Assembly (NCBI RefSeq): GCF_030817415.1
Contig: NZ_JAUSZI010000002.1
Span: forward strand, 3,410,001-3,474,000
DNA: 64,000 nt
Direction: 5' to 3'
DNA from: Streptomyces umbrinus
GTDB lineage: Bacteria > Actinomycetota > Actinomycetes > Streptomycetales > Streptomycetaceae
Part shown: positions 9,601 through 15,880 of the stretch, in pieces
Numbering within the stretch: the stretch's first letter is position 1
Layout of the letters: each line of letters starts with the position of its first letter
Position numbers and translations under genes: made by a program
Notes under the pieces: generated by a model
Told to the model about the DNA's origin: nothing
The model's database searches: none
Seen by the model: the letters and a program-made list of their open reading frames with translations, nothing else

Positions 9601-10494
9601 GGCTCGTACGGGGGCGTCATCCACGAGATGACCGAGGCGCGTGACGTACGGATGGGCATGTACGGGCACTCCAACCAGGTCGCCCACCATGTCAACTACA
9701 TGTACAACGCGGCGAGTCAGCCCTGGAAGACGCAGAAGAACGTCCGCGAGGTGCTGTCCCGGCTCTACACCGGCAGCGAGATCGGGCAGGGCTACCACGG
9801 CGACGAGGACAACGGCGAGCAGTCGGCCTGGTTCCTCTTCTCGTCGCTCGGCTTCTACCCGCTGGTGATGGGCAGCGGCGAATACGCCGTCGGCTCACCG
9901 CTGTTCACCAAGGCGACCGTGCACCTGGAGAACGGCCGGGAGCTCGTCGTGAAGGCACCGAAGAACAGCGCGAAGAACGTCTACGTGCAGGGCCTGAAGG
10001 TCAACGGCAAGGCCTGGACGAAGACTTCGCTCCCTCACTCGATCATCTCCCGTGGTGGCGTGCTGGAGTTCGACATGGGCTCGAAGCCGTCCTCGTGGGG
10101 CACCGGGAAGAACGCGGCGCCCGTCTCGATCACCGAGGACGACAAGGTGCCGTCGCCCCGCAGCGATGTCATCAAGGGCGAGGGCGAGTTGTTCGACAAC
10201 ACCTCGGCGACGAACGCGACCATCGAGTCCGTCGAACTGCCGACCGCCGACCGGGCCAAGGCCGTTCAGTACACGCTGACTTCGGCCGAGCGCTCCAAGG
10301 CTCCGCAGGGCTGGGTCCTCCAGGGCTCGTCCGACGGGACCACGTGGAAGGACCTCGACAAGCGGTCCGGTCAGTCCTTCACCTGGGACCGGCAGACACG
10401 GGCGTTCTCGGTCGCGGCGCCCGGGTCGTACACCAAGTACCGGCTGGTCCTCGACGGTGAGGCGACGCTGTCGGAGGTGGAACTGCTGAGCTGA
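6655..10494 (+). CDS. secreted GH92 family alpha-mannosidase with F5/8C domains
   Basis: Large secreted exo-alpha-mannosidase-type enzyme, 1279 aa. A long Tat/Sec-like signal (RIRARHGWG then a hydrophobic stretch to about residue 45) precedes an F5/8 type C carbohydrate-binding domain (about 105-240) containing WTLQGSTDGKDWKTL. A linker leads into the GH92 N-terminal beta-sandwich and (alpha/alpha)6 catalytic domain (about 420-1140), with motifs such as YRTTWPAYSLLTP, GYHGDEDNGEQSAW and SLGFYPL. The C-terminus carries a second, shorter F5/8C-like copy (WVLQGSSDGTTWKDL). GH92 enzymes are calcium-dependent and release mannose from N-glycans or fungal mannans. It is single, in front of a bidirectional terminator, with a palindromic operator just upstream of the start. 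Confidence 0.9.
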   Translation: MHHRSRQGSPHRSRIRARHGWGSTAVLGATAFALVVASQGAAIARPAEAAAADREFGSSFEAGEPAPDWLNTVDTAADGSKRSSGVDGGFSTGIPGNVTEHVTDVSASGENSGSGEVKENLVDVEPGTKWLTFAPTGWVEFELDAPVKLVTYALTSANDHDERDPVDWTLQGSTDGKDWKTLDNRTGESFGERFQTKSYDLAEPAEYQHFRLDITKNNGASDALQLADVQFSTGGGEEPTPKDMLSLVDRGPSGSPTAKSGAGFTGKKALRYAGTHKADGRAYSYNKVFDVNVAVGRDTELAYRVFPSMADGDRDYDATNVSVDLAFTDGTYLSDLRAQDQHGFPLTPQGQGASKVLYVNQWNNVVSRIGSVAAGRTVDRILVAYDSPKGPAKFRGWLDDVNLSVQKPEKPKAHLSDYASTTRGTNSSGGFSRGNNFPATAVPHGFNFWTPVTNAGSLSWLYDYARANNADNLPTIQAFSASHEPSPWMGDRQTFQVMPSAASGTPETGRTARALPFKHENETARPYYYGVRFENGLKTEMAPTDHAAAMRFTYPGNDASVVFDNVTDQAGLTLNKENGTFTGYSDVKSGLSTGATRLFVYGVFDAEVAEGSSSGVKGYLKFEAGEDRTVTLRLATSLISIDQAKDNLRQEIPDGTSFDAVKSRAQKQWDKILGKVEVEGATPDQLTTLYSSLYRLYLYPNSGFEKVGGKYQYASPFSPMPGPDTPTHTGAKIVDGKVYVNNGFWDTYRTTWPAYSLLTPGQAGEMVDGFVQQYKDGGWTSRWSSPGYADLMTGTSSDVAFADAYVKGVDFDAKSAYDAAVKNATVVPPSSGVGRKGMATSPFLGYTSTDTHEGLSWALEGYLNDYGISKMGQALYRETGEKRYKEEAEYFLNRAQEYVKLFDDKAGFFQGRDDKGDWRVESSKFDPRVWGYDYTETNGWGYAFTAPQDSRGLANLYGGRSGLAEKLDTYFATPETASPEFVGSYGGVIHEMTEARDVRMGMYGHSNQVAHHVNYMYNAASQPWKTQKNVREVLSRLYTGSEIGQGYHGDEDNGEQSAWFLFSSLGFYPLVMGSGEYAVGSPLFTKATVHLENGRELVVKAPKNSAKNVYVQGLKVNGKAWTKTSLPHSIISRGGVLEFDMGSKPSSWGTGKNAAPVSITEDDKVPSPRSDVIKGEGELFDNTSATNATIESVELPTADRAKAVQYTLTSAERSKAPQGWVLQGSSDGTTWKDLDKRSGQSFTWDRQTRAFSVAAPGSYTKYRLVLDGEATLSEVELLS

Positions 10495-10523
10495 CGCACG
10501 GCTCGACAGCACGCGCACGGCGT

Positions 10524-10564
10524 ACACGGCACCGGTTACGGCAGGACGGTAACCGGTGCCGTGT
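10524..10564. terminator. bidirectional terminator, 16-bp perfect stem
   Basis: ACACGGCACCGGTTAC (10524-10539) pairs with GTAACCGGTGCCGTGT (10549-10564) with a 9-nt loop. It lies between the convergent GH92 and lipoprotein genes, and the right arm overlaps the last codons of the lipoprotein gene. Confidence 0.8.
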
Positions 10565-11900
10565 CGTTGGCGGGATCGGGGTCCCGGCGGTCGGAATCGG
10601 GGACGTCCGTCACCCGCACGCTGCCCTCGCTCGGCCCGCCGAGGCGGAGCCTGAAGTCGAAGGTGCGTGTCTTGCCCGCTTCGAGTCCGCTCCCCACGGA
10701 GCAGGAGTACGTGCCCTTTTCGAGGTCGCAGTAGGGCTCGTACACGCCCTCGTCGATGGCCTCCATGGGCTGCTTCACCACGGTGGCGCTCTCCGGCGGG
10801 GTGAACAGCAGTGTCGTGCTCCCGGGGTTGGCGGGCCCGTTGTTGCGGACCTTCAGCCGCACGGTGTGCTCGCTGCCGCGCTCGCCGCTCACCTCGACGG
10901 CGAAGACCTCGAAGTCTGCGTACGTGTCCACCTGAACCTCGCTCCACACCTCGCCGCCGGCGAACGTCCCCTTCAGGTCGGAGCCGTTCGCGGTCGCGGT
11001 CGTCAGCCGGGGCCCGTCGCCGCGGTCGCCGCCCTCGGGCACCACGCTGTACTTGGCGGGGCCCATGTCCAGGGCCCACGCCTGCTGGCGGAACGAGGAG
11101 TACATCTCCGTTCTGGCGACGTCCAGTGCCAGGGCCGGGCGGAGGACGACCGCCTGCCCGGGCGGTATGCGCACGCCGGGGAACTCGCACATCGCGAGGG
11201 AGCCCTTCTGCGGCTCCGGGTAACGGCAGTTGCCGTACTGGTCCTTGAAGCGCAGGCCCGTGCCGACGGAGAGTTGCAGGCCGACGCCACGCACGGGCAC
11301 CTCCCCGGTGTTGCGGACCACGACGGGCGTGCTGAGGACGGAGCCGGGCCCGACGTCCTTGAACACCTTCGTCGTCCGCACCTTCACCACGGGCTCGCCG
11401 ACGACGACCCGGGTGCGGGCGCTGAGCTTCTTCCCCTTCTCGGTGGTGAAGCTGAAGCGGACCGTTCCGCTGTCGCCCGGCTTGCTGCCCGGGGCGGCGT
11501 ACGGATAGACGCGGTCGATGTCGGACCAGCTGTTGTAGGCGCCGCTCACCTTGCAGACGACCCGGGTGTCGGTCCCGACGCACCTGGGGTTCTTCTTGCG
11601 GATGTCCGAGATCTTGAGCCGTACCGCCTGCTCGGACCCGGTGACGTCCACCGTGAGCCGGTGGTCCTGCGTTCCGACGCGGCTCCTGGCCTTCACGTCC
11701 TCGGCCTGGACGTGGAAGGGCACCTTGTTCGTCGGACCGGACTTGTCCCCGGGCGGCCGGAGATAGAACTGTTCCGGCACTGAGATCCACGACTTCTTCG
11801 CGGCGCCGACGCCTGAGCCGCACCCGGCGAGTCCGCCCAGCGGCATCACCAGTGCCAGGCAGACGGCCGCGGGCCGCAGCACTGTCTCTCGCGCGCGCAT
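10536..11900 (-). CDS. lipoprotein with repeated Ig-like (DUF11/CARDB-type) segments, function unknown
   Basis: A 454-aa putative surface lipoprotein. The signal peptide ends in lipobox LAGC. The body contains two beta-rich stretches typical of CARDB/DUF11 adhesion-like domains: VVVRNTGEVPVRGVGLQL and, later, LKVRNNGPANPGSTT. Four cysteines in the central part and two near the end (YCDLEKGTYSC) could form disulfides. The ATG at 11900 has GGAGGA at good distance; the frame is open 12 codons further but lacks a site. No enzyme motif is seen. It is monocistronic and shares a terminator with the GH92 gene. A role at the cell surface is the most that can be said. Confidence 0.75.
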   Translation of the reverse strand: MRARETVLRPAAVCLALVMPLGGLAGCGSGVGAAKKSWISVPEQFYLRPPGDKSGPTNKVPFHVQAEDVKARSRVGTQDHRLTVDVTGSEQAVRLKISDIRKKNPRCVGTDTRVVCKVSGAYNSWSDIDRVYPYAAPGSKPGDSGTVRFSFTTEKGKKLSARTRVVVGEPVVKVRTTKVFKDVGPGSVLSTPVVVRNTGEVPVRGVGLQLSVGTGLRFKDQYGNCRYPEPQKGSLAMCEFPGVRIPPGQAVVLRPALALDVARTEMYSSFRQQAWALDMGPAKYSVVPEGGDRGDGPRLTTATANGSDLKGTFAGGEVWSEVQVDTYADFEVFAVEVSGERGSEHTVRLKVRNNGPANPGSTTLLFTPPESATVVKQPMEAIDEGVYEPYCDLEKGTYSCSVGSGLEAGKTRTFDFRLRLGGPSEGSVRVTDVPDSDRRDPDPANDTAPVTVLP

Positions 11901-11997
11901 GGCTCGTCCTCCGGGGCGATCGTCGGAATCGCACACGCTACCGCCTCCGCCGGTTGGAGCACCGACGGAGGCGGATTGGCCTGCCTGGAAGGGGAGT

Positions 11998-12222
11998 TCA
12001 GTTCACCGCGACGGTGAACACGTGCAGATCCGCGTTGTCCGGCAGCTTCACGCTCCTGATCGTCCTGCCTGCCGGCGCCTCGAACGGCTTCGTGGCGAAG
12101 ACGTAGGTGGCGACCGGGTCCTTGTCGGCGCCCGCGACGTTCCGGTACGCGGCCCGGGCGACGACCTCGTTGCCGTACTGGACGGTGCCGCCTCCGCCGC
12201 CGACGGTCCAGTCGGTGAAGGA
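11998..12222 (-). pseudogene. 3' fragment of interrupted glycoside-hydrolase C-terminal domain
   Basis: The minus strand reads SFTDWTVGGGGGTVQYG, continues through AAYRNVAGADKDPVATYVFATKPF and RTIRSVKLPDNADLHVFTVAVN (about 75 residues in all), then stops. This is the end of the galactose-binding-like beta-sandwich domain appended to many Streptomyces secreted glycosidases. Its 5' half lies 1.8 kb away on the other side of the IS200/IS605 element (14056 onward). The two halves join in frame as DGTTDSIVL-SFTDW, which fits the family spacing. Confidence 0.75.
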
Positions 12223-12400
12223 GAGGTCGGTGACTCCTCCCCCGGCTGAAGCCGGGGGCTTCTCGTTACGCCGGGTTGGCGTCGCGACGGACCAGCCCGG
12301 CCCGGAGAACGTTGAGCGCCCCGACCGTGTCAGCGTGCGCGTTGTGGCCGCATGCGACGCAGTGGAACTTCTCCTGTGTGGGCCGGTTCTCCTTCGCGGT
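12223..12400 (-). ncRNA. predicted omega-RNA (reRNA) region at the tnpB-side end
   Basis: TnpB nucleases use a guide RNA that overlaps the 3' end of tnpB and ends at the element's right end; its guide is the adjoining flank. Here that end contains the hairpin at 12239-12258. The flank on the minus strand would give the guide TCCTTCACCGACTGGACCGT (from 12222). The 5' boundary is a guess. Confidence 0.4.
12239..12258. repeat. subterminal hairpin, tnpB-side end of the IS
   Basis: CCCCCGGCT pairs with AGCCGGGGG over 9 bp with a GA loop. It starts 16 nt inside the deduced element end and lies directly after the tnpB stop. Such subterminal hairpins are the recognition sites of Y1 transposases. Confidence 0.75.
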
Positions 12401-13480
12401 GTGCCCGCATTCGGGGCACTCGCGGGAGGTGTTGCGGGGGTCCACGGCGATCACTTCCCGTCCGGCGCTTTCAGCCTTGGCGTACAGGATCGTCAGGAAC
12501 ACCCCCCAACCGGCATCGCTGATCGACTTGTTGAGCCCGGCCTTCGCGGCGGCCCCGTTGGGCAAGAACACGCCTGGCTGGTCAGGGTCGGACCTCGGAA
12601 CGGGAGCCTTGCTCATATTGCGGATCTTGAGGTCTTCGTGCGCGATGAAGTCATGCTCACGGACCAGGCCGAGGGCGGTCTTGTGGGCGTGGTCGAGCCG
12701 CTGACGACGCACCTTGCCGTGCAGCTGGGCAACCTTCTCCACCGCACGCTGGTGGTTGGCGGTGCGGTCCTTCGCCTTACGGCGCGGGAACCGGGACAGG
12801 GCCTGCTGCGCTGCCTCGAGCTTCTCAGCCGCGCGGCGGCCGTGGCGCGGGTTGGGTACGAACTCGCCGTTCGAGTCGGCGAGGAAGTTGGCGATACCCA
12901 GGTCGATCCCGACCACGCTGCCGGTCGCGGGCAGCAGCCCGGGCCGCTCCTGCTCGGCGGTCAGCACGACGAACCACTTACGGCCCTCGCGCTTGACCGA
13001 CACGGTCTTGACCCGGCCGGCCACCGGGCGGTGCTGGTTGACCCTGACGTGGCCGACGCCCTGGAAGCGGACGCGGGTGACGGGGTCGTGCGGGGTGGAG
13101 TCCCACCGGCAGCCGTCCCCGTCTTTCGGGAAGTCCACCGTGTCGAACCAGTTCACCCCGCGAAAGCGCGGATAGCCGGGCGTCTCACCGGACTTGACCC
13201 GACGGAAGAACGCGGCGAACGCCTTGTCCAGTCGGCGCAGCGTGGCCTGCTGCGAGGAGAACGACCAGCGGCCCTGACGCTCCGGGTCGAACACCCGGAT
13301 CTCTTTGAGCTGCACGGACTGCATCCCGTACCTGACGGTGGTCTTCGAGCTGTGGCGATAGGCGTCGCGCCGTTCCTGCAGGGCCCCGTTGTAGAGGGAG
13401 CAGTGGTCCCGCAGCATCTCGCCCAGCGCCTGCTCCTGGCGGACGGTGGGCCGCATGAGGAACTTGTACGCACGGATCAT
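12266..13480 (-). CDS. tnpB: RNA-guided endonuclease TnpB
   Basis: IS605 OrfB, 404 aa, the family ancestral to Cas12. It contains the N-terminal helix-turn-helix region (PTVRQEQALGEMLRDH), a RuvC-like nuclease split in three with acidic residues in GIDLGIANF, FIAHEDLKI and NAHADTVGALN, and a four-cysteine zinc finger (CPECG and CVACG). All three catalytic acidic residues are present, so it is probably active. The family makes guide-RNA-directed cuts at donor sites to help retain the element. It is transcribed away from tnpA and ends at the hairpin of the element end. Confidence 0.92.
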   Translation of the reverse strand: MIRAYKFLMRPTVRQEQALGEMLRDHCSLYNGALQERRDAYRHSSKTTVRYGMQSVQLKEIRVFDPERQGRWSFSSQQATLRRLDKAFAAFFRRVKSGETPGYPRFRGVNWFDTVDFPKDGDGCRWDSTPHDPVTRVRFQGVGHVRVNQHRPVAGRVKTVSVKREGRKWFVVLTAEQERPGLLPATGSVVGIDLGIANFLADSNGEFVPNPRHGRRAAEKLEAAQQALSRFPRRKAKDRTANHQRAVEKVAQLHGKVRRQRLDHAHKTALGLVREHDFIAHEDLKIRNMSKAPVPRSDPDQPGVFLPNGAAAKAGLNKSISDAGWGVFLTILYAKAESAGREVIAVDPRNTSRECPECGHTAKENRPTQEKFHCVACGHNAHADTVGALNVLRAGLVRRDANPA

Positions 13481-13532
13481 CCCAGCCCACCCCCCTCCGG
13501 TCGAGTCCGCTTGATCCTACTACACTTGGCGC

Positions 13533-13961
13533 ATGTCACCACGCTGGGAACCAGATCCTGATATTAGACGGGGAAACCACGTCGTCTACCACCTCCACGC
13601 ACACTTGGTGTTCGTCACCAAGTACCGACGTGAGGTCTTCAGCGACGACATGCTGACGCGCTGCGAGGAGATCATGCGGGACGTGTGCGAGAGCTTCGGC
13701 GCGCAGCTGCAGGAGTTCAACGGCGAAGGCGATCACGTCCACCTGCTCGTGCACTATCCGCCGAAAATCGCCCTGTCCAAGCTCGTCAACAGCCTCAAGG
13801 GCGTCAGCTCCCGGTACCTACGGGCGGAGTACACCGGCCGGATCAACCGGATCGGCACGGGCTCGGTGTTCTGGTCCCCGTCCTACTTCGCCGGGTCCTG
13901 CGGCGGCGCACCACTGAGCATCGTCAAGGACTACATCGAGAACCAGAAGCGCCCAGCCTGA
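13533..13961 (+). CDS. tnpA: IS200/IS605-type Y1 transposase TnpA
   Basis: Single-strand DNA transposase, 142 aa, near the usual family length of about 140. The HUH metal-binding motif is HVH in GDHVHLLVHYPP, the N-terminal strand is HLHAHLVFVTKYR, and the catalytic tyrosine is in VKDYIENQ near the C-terminus. It works as a dimer that cuts next to the subterminal hairpins. It lies 52 bp from the divergent tnpB start. All active-site residues are present. Confidence 0.92.
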   Translation: MSPRWEPDPDIRRGNHVVYHLHAHLVFVTKYRREVFSDDMLTRCEEIMRDVCESFGAQLQEFNGEGDHVHLLVHYPPKIALSKLVNSLKGVSSRYLRAEYTGRINRIGTGSVFWSPSYFAGSCGGAPLSIVKDYIENQKRPA

Positions 13962-14026
13962 CCGTCACCCCCAAGACGCAGAGAACTCCGGCGCTCCGCG
14001 CCTCCGGGCCCAGGATCGCATTCCCG

Positions 14027-14044
14027 CCCGGCCTGAAGGCCGGG
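14027..14044. repeat. subterminal hairpin, tnpA-side end of the IS
   Basis: CCCGGCCT pairs with AGGCCGGG over 8 bp with a GA loop, similar in stem and loop to the hairpin at the other end. It is 11 nt inside the deduced end at 14055. Confidence 0.75.
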
Positions 14045-14055
14045 ATTTCCCTGCG

Positions 14056-14331
14056 GAGAACAATGGAGTCGGTGGTGCCGTCGCCGTACGTGACGGTGGT
14101 CCGCGTCTGCTGGTTGCCGTTGACCGCGCTGCCGAGGAAGCTCAACTTGGCTGCCGGTGAAGAGAGTTCGACGGTCTGGCCGGTCGCCGAGGCGGTGTCC
14201 GGGCGGCCCGACGGGGAGTTCGGCCAGGTGCAGGCGAGACCGTTCACCGAACCCTGCCCGCCCGGTGTGAGACCGGCGGCCGAGGGGCTCGCGCGGCCGA
14301 CACTCGGACGGCTCAAGCCCAACTGGTTTGA
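14056..14331 (-). pseudogene. 5' fragment of interrupted glycoside-hydrolase C-terminal domain, fused to a promoter region
   Basis: The minus strand encodes GSVNGLACTWPNSPSGRP, then KLSFLGSAVNGNQQTRTT and VTYGDGTTDSIVL, the first half of the beta-sandwich domain completed at 11998-12222. No catalytic domain precedes it: within about 70 bp upstream the sequence runs into a region with two GACAACGTTGTC-type operators. Most of the gene was therefore lost by an internal deletion, separately from the IS insertion. No clear start codon and ribosome site remain. Confidence 0.6.
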
Positions 14332-14342
14332 CAGCGTTGTCT
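14329..14342. promoter_or_regulatory. operator copy 2 (TGACAGCGTTGTCT)
   Basis: The GACARCGTTGTC palindrome with one arm substitution, 45 bp centre to centre from copy 3. It faces the decayed hydrolase on the minus strand. Confidence 0.55.
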
Positions 14343-14373
14343 GTTGGAGGAGTAGAGTCTCGGTCAGACCATT

Positions 14374-14387
14374 CGACAACGTTGTCG
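14374..14387. promoter_or_regulatory. operator copy 3 (CGACAACGTTGTCG)
   Basis: A perfect 14-bp palindrome with the same 12-bp core as the site before the GH92 gene at 6612-6623. Confidence 0.65.
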
Positions 14388-14418
14388 CGTCCTCTGGTCG
14401 GCACAAACCATGTTCCAT

Positions 14419-14484
14419 CCGGGCAGGACTTCCCCCGAACCTGCCCGGCTCGCGGACCCGGTGGATTACGGCCACCGGGTCCGC
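14419..14484 (-). terminator. tandem hairpins downstream of the LPMO gene
   Basis: Two stem-loops: CCGGGCAGG/CCTGCCCGG (14419-14427 and 14440-14448) and a perfect 13-bp stem GCGGACCCGGTGG/CCACCGGGTCCGC (14452-14464 and 14472-14484). They lie 57 bp after the LPMO stop and insulate it from the decayed hydrolase locus. Confidence 0.7.
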
Positions 14485-14540
14485 CCCGAGCAGGTGGTGT
14501 CCGAGCAGGTGGAGTCACAGGTTCACCGGCCCGGCCCCGG

Positions 14541-15635
14541 TCAGCCCGGCCGACAGGCGAGGGCCGTCGCCGTATCCCCCCCGGACCCCTGGACGACGTA
14601 CCCGAACGAGGCGCTCTCGCCCGGATCGAGCGACCCGTTCCAGTCCGCGTTGTGAACCATCACGTTCTGACCGCTGTACGTGGCGTTGCCGCTCCAGAGG
14701 CTGGCGACGGACTGGCCGCCCGGCAGTGTCCAGTCGACCATCCAGCCGAGCATCGGCACCTCACCGGTGTTGGTGACGGTGACCTCGGACTGGTAGCCGC
14801 CGGACCAGTTGCCCGTCGTGCGGCGGGTGGCGGAGCAGGCGCCGGGCGGGGGCTCGGTCGGGTTGCCCGGGTCGTGGACGCCCGTCACCTCTCCGTTGCC
14901 GCCGTCGAAGACGACGTCGGAACAGGAGTAGAAGGTCTCCGCGCTGTCCGAGCGCTGCCAGACCATGTAGATCAGATGGCGGCCCGACTTGCCCGAGGGA
15001 AGCTTGCCCGACCAGGAGTAGTTCGCCTCGACCGTGCCCGGGGAGCCGTTGAGCGGCGGGTGGTCGACGCTCAGGAACGGCTGTTCCTCCATGTCGTTCC
15101 AGGTGAGCGACCTGGTCGGGTCGAAGCCGTCCTTGGAGATGTAGACGTAGAACCAACCCGGGTGCGCGGCCCAGGCGTTGTAGGAGAAGTCGACGGTCGC
15201 GCCCGAGGTCAGATGGGTCAACGGCCAGTCGGCGCTCGGGGAGTTGAAGCCCGTGAAGTTGGTGTTGCCACCGCTGCACAGCTCGCCGTCGGGCACGAAG
15301 CCGCGGGTGCGCCCCGCGCCGTCGGAGCGGAGCACCGAGAACCAGTTGTAGAACGGGGTCGTGCCGCTGACCTGCTGCGCCTTCTTGCAGGCCGGGTTGA
15401 TCGGTTTGATCTCACCGGTGTCGGTGAGCCCGTCCTGCCAGCACAGGAAGGTGCGGCTGCCGGGCTTCATGGGGGTGCCGTGGGCTTTCGCCTCGCCGCC
15501 GGCCGAGACGACCAGACCGAGCGCCGGGATCGTGACGACCAGGGCCAGCAGGATGAGGAGGAAGGCTCTGCCGCGGGCGGGTAGCGGTAATCGCCGCGGG
15601 GTCCGTGGGGTGGGCGAGGGGGTTGTCAGGATCAT
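14541..15635 (-). CDS. AA10 lytic polysaccharide monooxygenase with CBM2
   Basis: Secreted copper monooxygenase, 364 aa. The signal peptide ends at AKA, exposing His52 (HGTPMKPGSRTFLC), the N-terminal half of the copper histidine brace; the second histidine is in NAWAAHPG. The AA10 domain runs to about 250 (ETFYSCSDVVFDGG near its end), then a short Pro-rich linker and a C-terminal family 2 carbohydrate-binding module (WSGGYQSEVTVTNTG, about 265-364). It resembles the cellulose-active, C1-oxidising Streptomyces enzymes (CelS2 type), which fits the CebR box upstream. The start at 15635 is the best fit to the signal peptide; ATG at 15662 is possible. The ribosome site is weak for both. Confidence 0.9.
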   Translation of the reverse strand: MILTTPSPTPRTPRRLPLPARGRAFLLILLALVVTIPALGLVVSAGGEAKAHGTPMKPGSRTFLCWQDGLTDTGEIKPINPACKKAQQVSGTTPFYNWFSVLRSDGAGRTRGFVPDGELCSGGNTNFTGFNSPSADWPLTHLTSGATVDFSYNAWAAHPGWFYVYISKDGFDPTRSLTWNDMEEQPFLSVDHPPLNGSPGTVEANYSWSGKLPSGKSGRHLIYMVWQRSDSAETFYSCSDVVFDGGNGEVTGVHDPGNPTEPPPGACSATRRTTGNWSGGYQSEVTVTNTGEVPMLGWMVDWTLPGGQSVASLWSGNATYSGQNVMVHNADWNGSLDPGESASFGYVVQGSGGDTATALACRPG

Positions 15636-15753
15636 GACAGATCTGTCCGTCCCTTCGTTCATGGGCCGTGTGGTGTCCAGGGATGTCCGTTGATGTCCGT
15701 GTGCGGATACGCGAGATGGGAGCGTGCCCCGGGCGGGTTCCGGTCCACCTGAT

Positions 15754-15769
15754 GTGGGAGCGCTCCCAC
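15754..15769. promoter_or_regulatory. CebR box (cellulose-utilisation operator)
   Basis: GTGGGAGCGCTCCCAC is a perfect 16-bp palindrome containing the 14-bp CebR consensus TGGGAGCGCTCCCA. CebR is the LacI-family repressor of cellulolytic genes, released by cellobiose and cellotriose. The site is about 120 bp upstream of the LPMO start. Confidence 0.9.
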
Positions 15770-15829
15770 CCCACGTACTTTTGACGCTAGCGCGGACCTC
15801 TACACCTGTAAACGCCTGACGCACAAGGG

Positions 15830-15850
15830 CCGCACCCGGACGGGGTGCGG
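15830..15850 (-). terminator. terminator of the sensor kinase gene
   Basis: CCGCACCC (15830-15837) and GGGTGCGG (15843-15850) with a 5-nt loop, 30 bp after the kinase stop. Confidence 0.6.
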
Positions 15851-15880
15851 TTCGCGCGACGGTTGGGAAACCGGTCGCTG

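Larger units (their letters stand above)
12223..14055. mobile_element. IS200/IS605-family insertion sequence with divergent tnpA and tnpB
   Basis: The element is about 1.83 kb; ends were placed by asking which junction restores the interrupted domain in frame, so they are good to about 3 bp. It carries divergent tnpB (towards 12223) and Y1 tnpA (towards 14055). Each end has a GC-rich subterminal hairpin (12239-12258 and 14027-14044). There is no target duplication, as expected for single-strand peel-and-paste transposition. The flank next to the tnpA end reads ATTGTTCTC on the minus strand, the likely target/TAM side. Both genes look intact, so the element may still be active. Confidence 0.85.
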
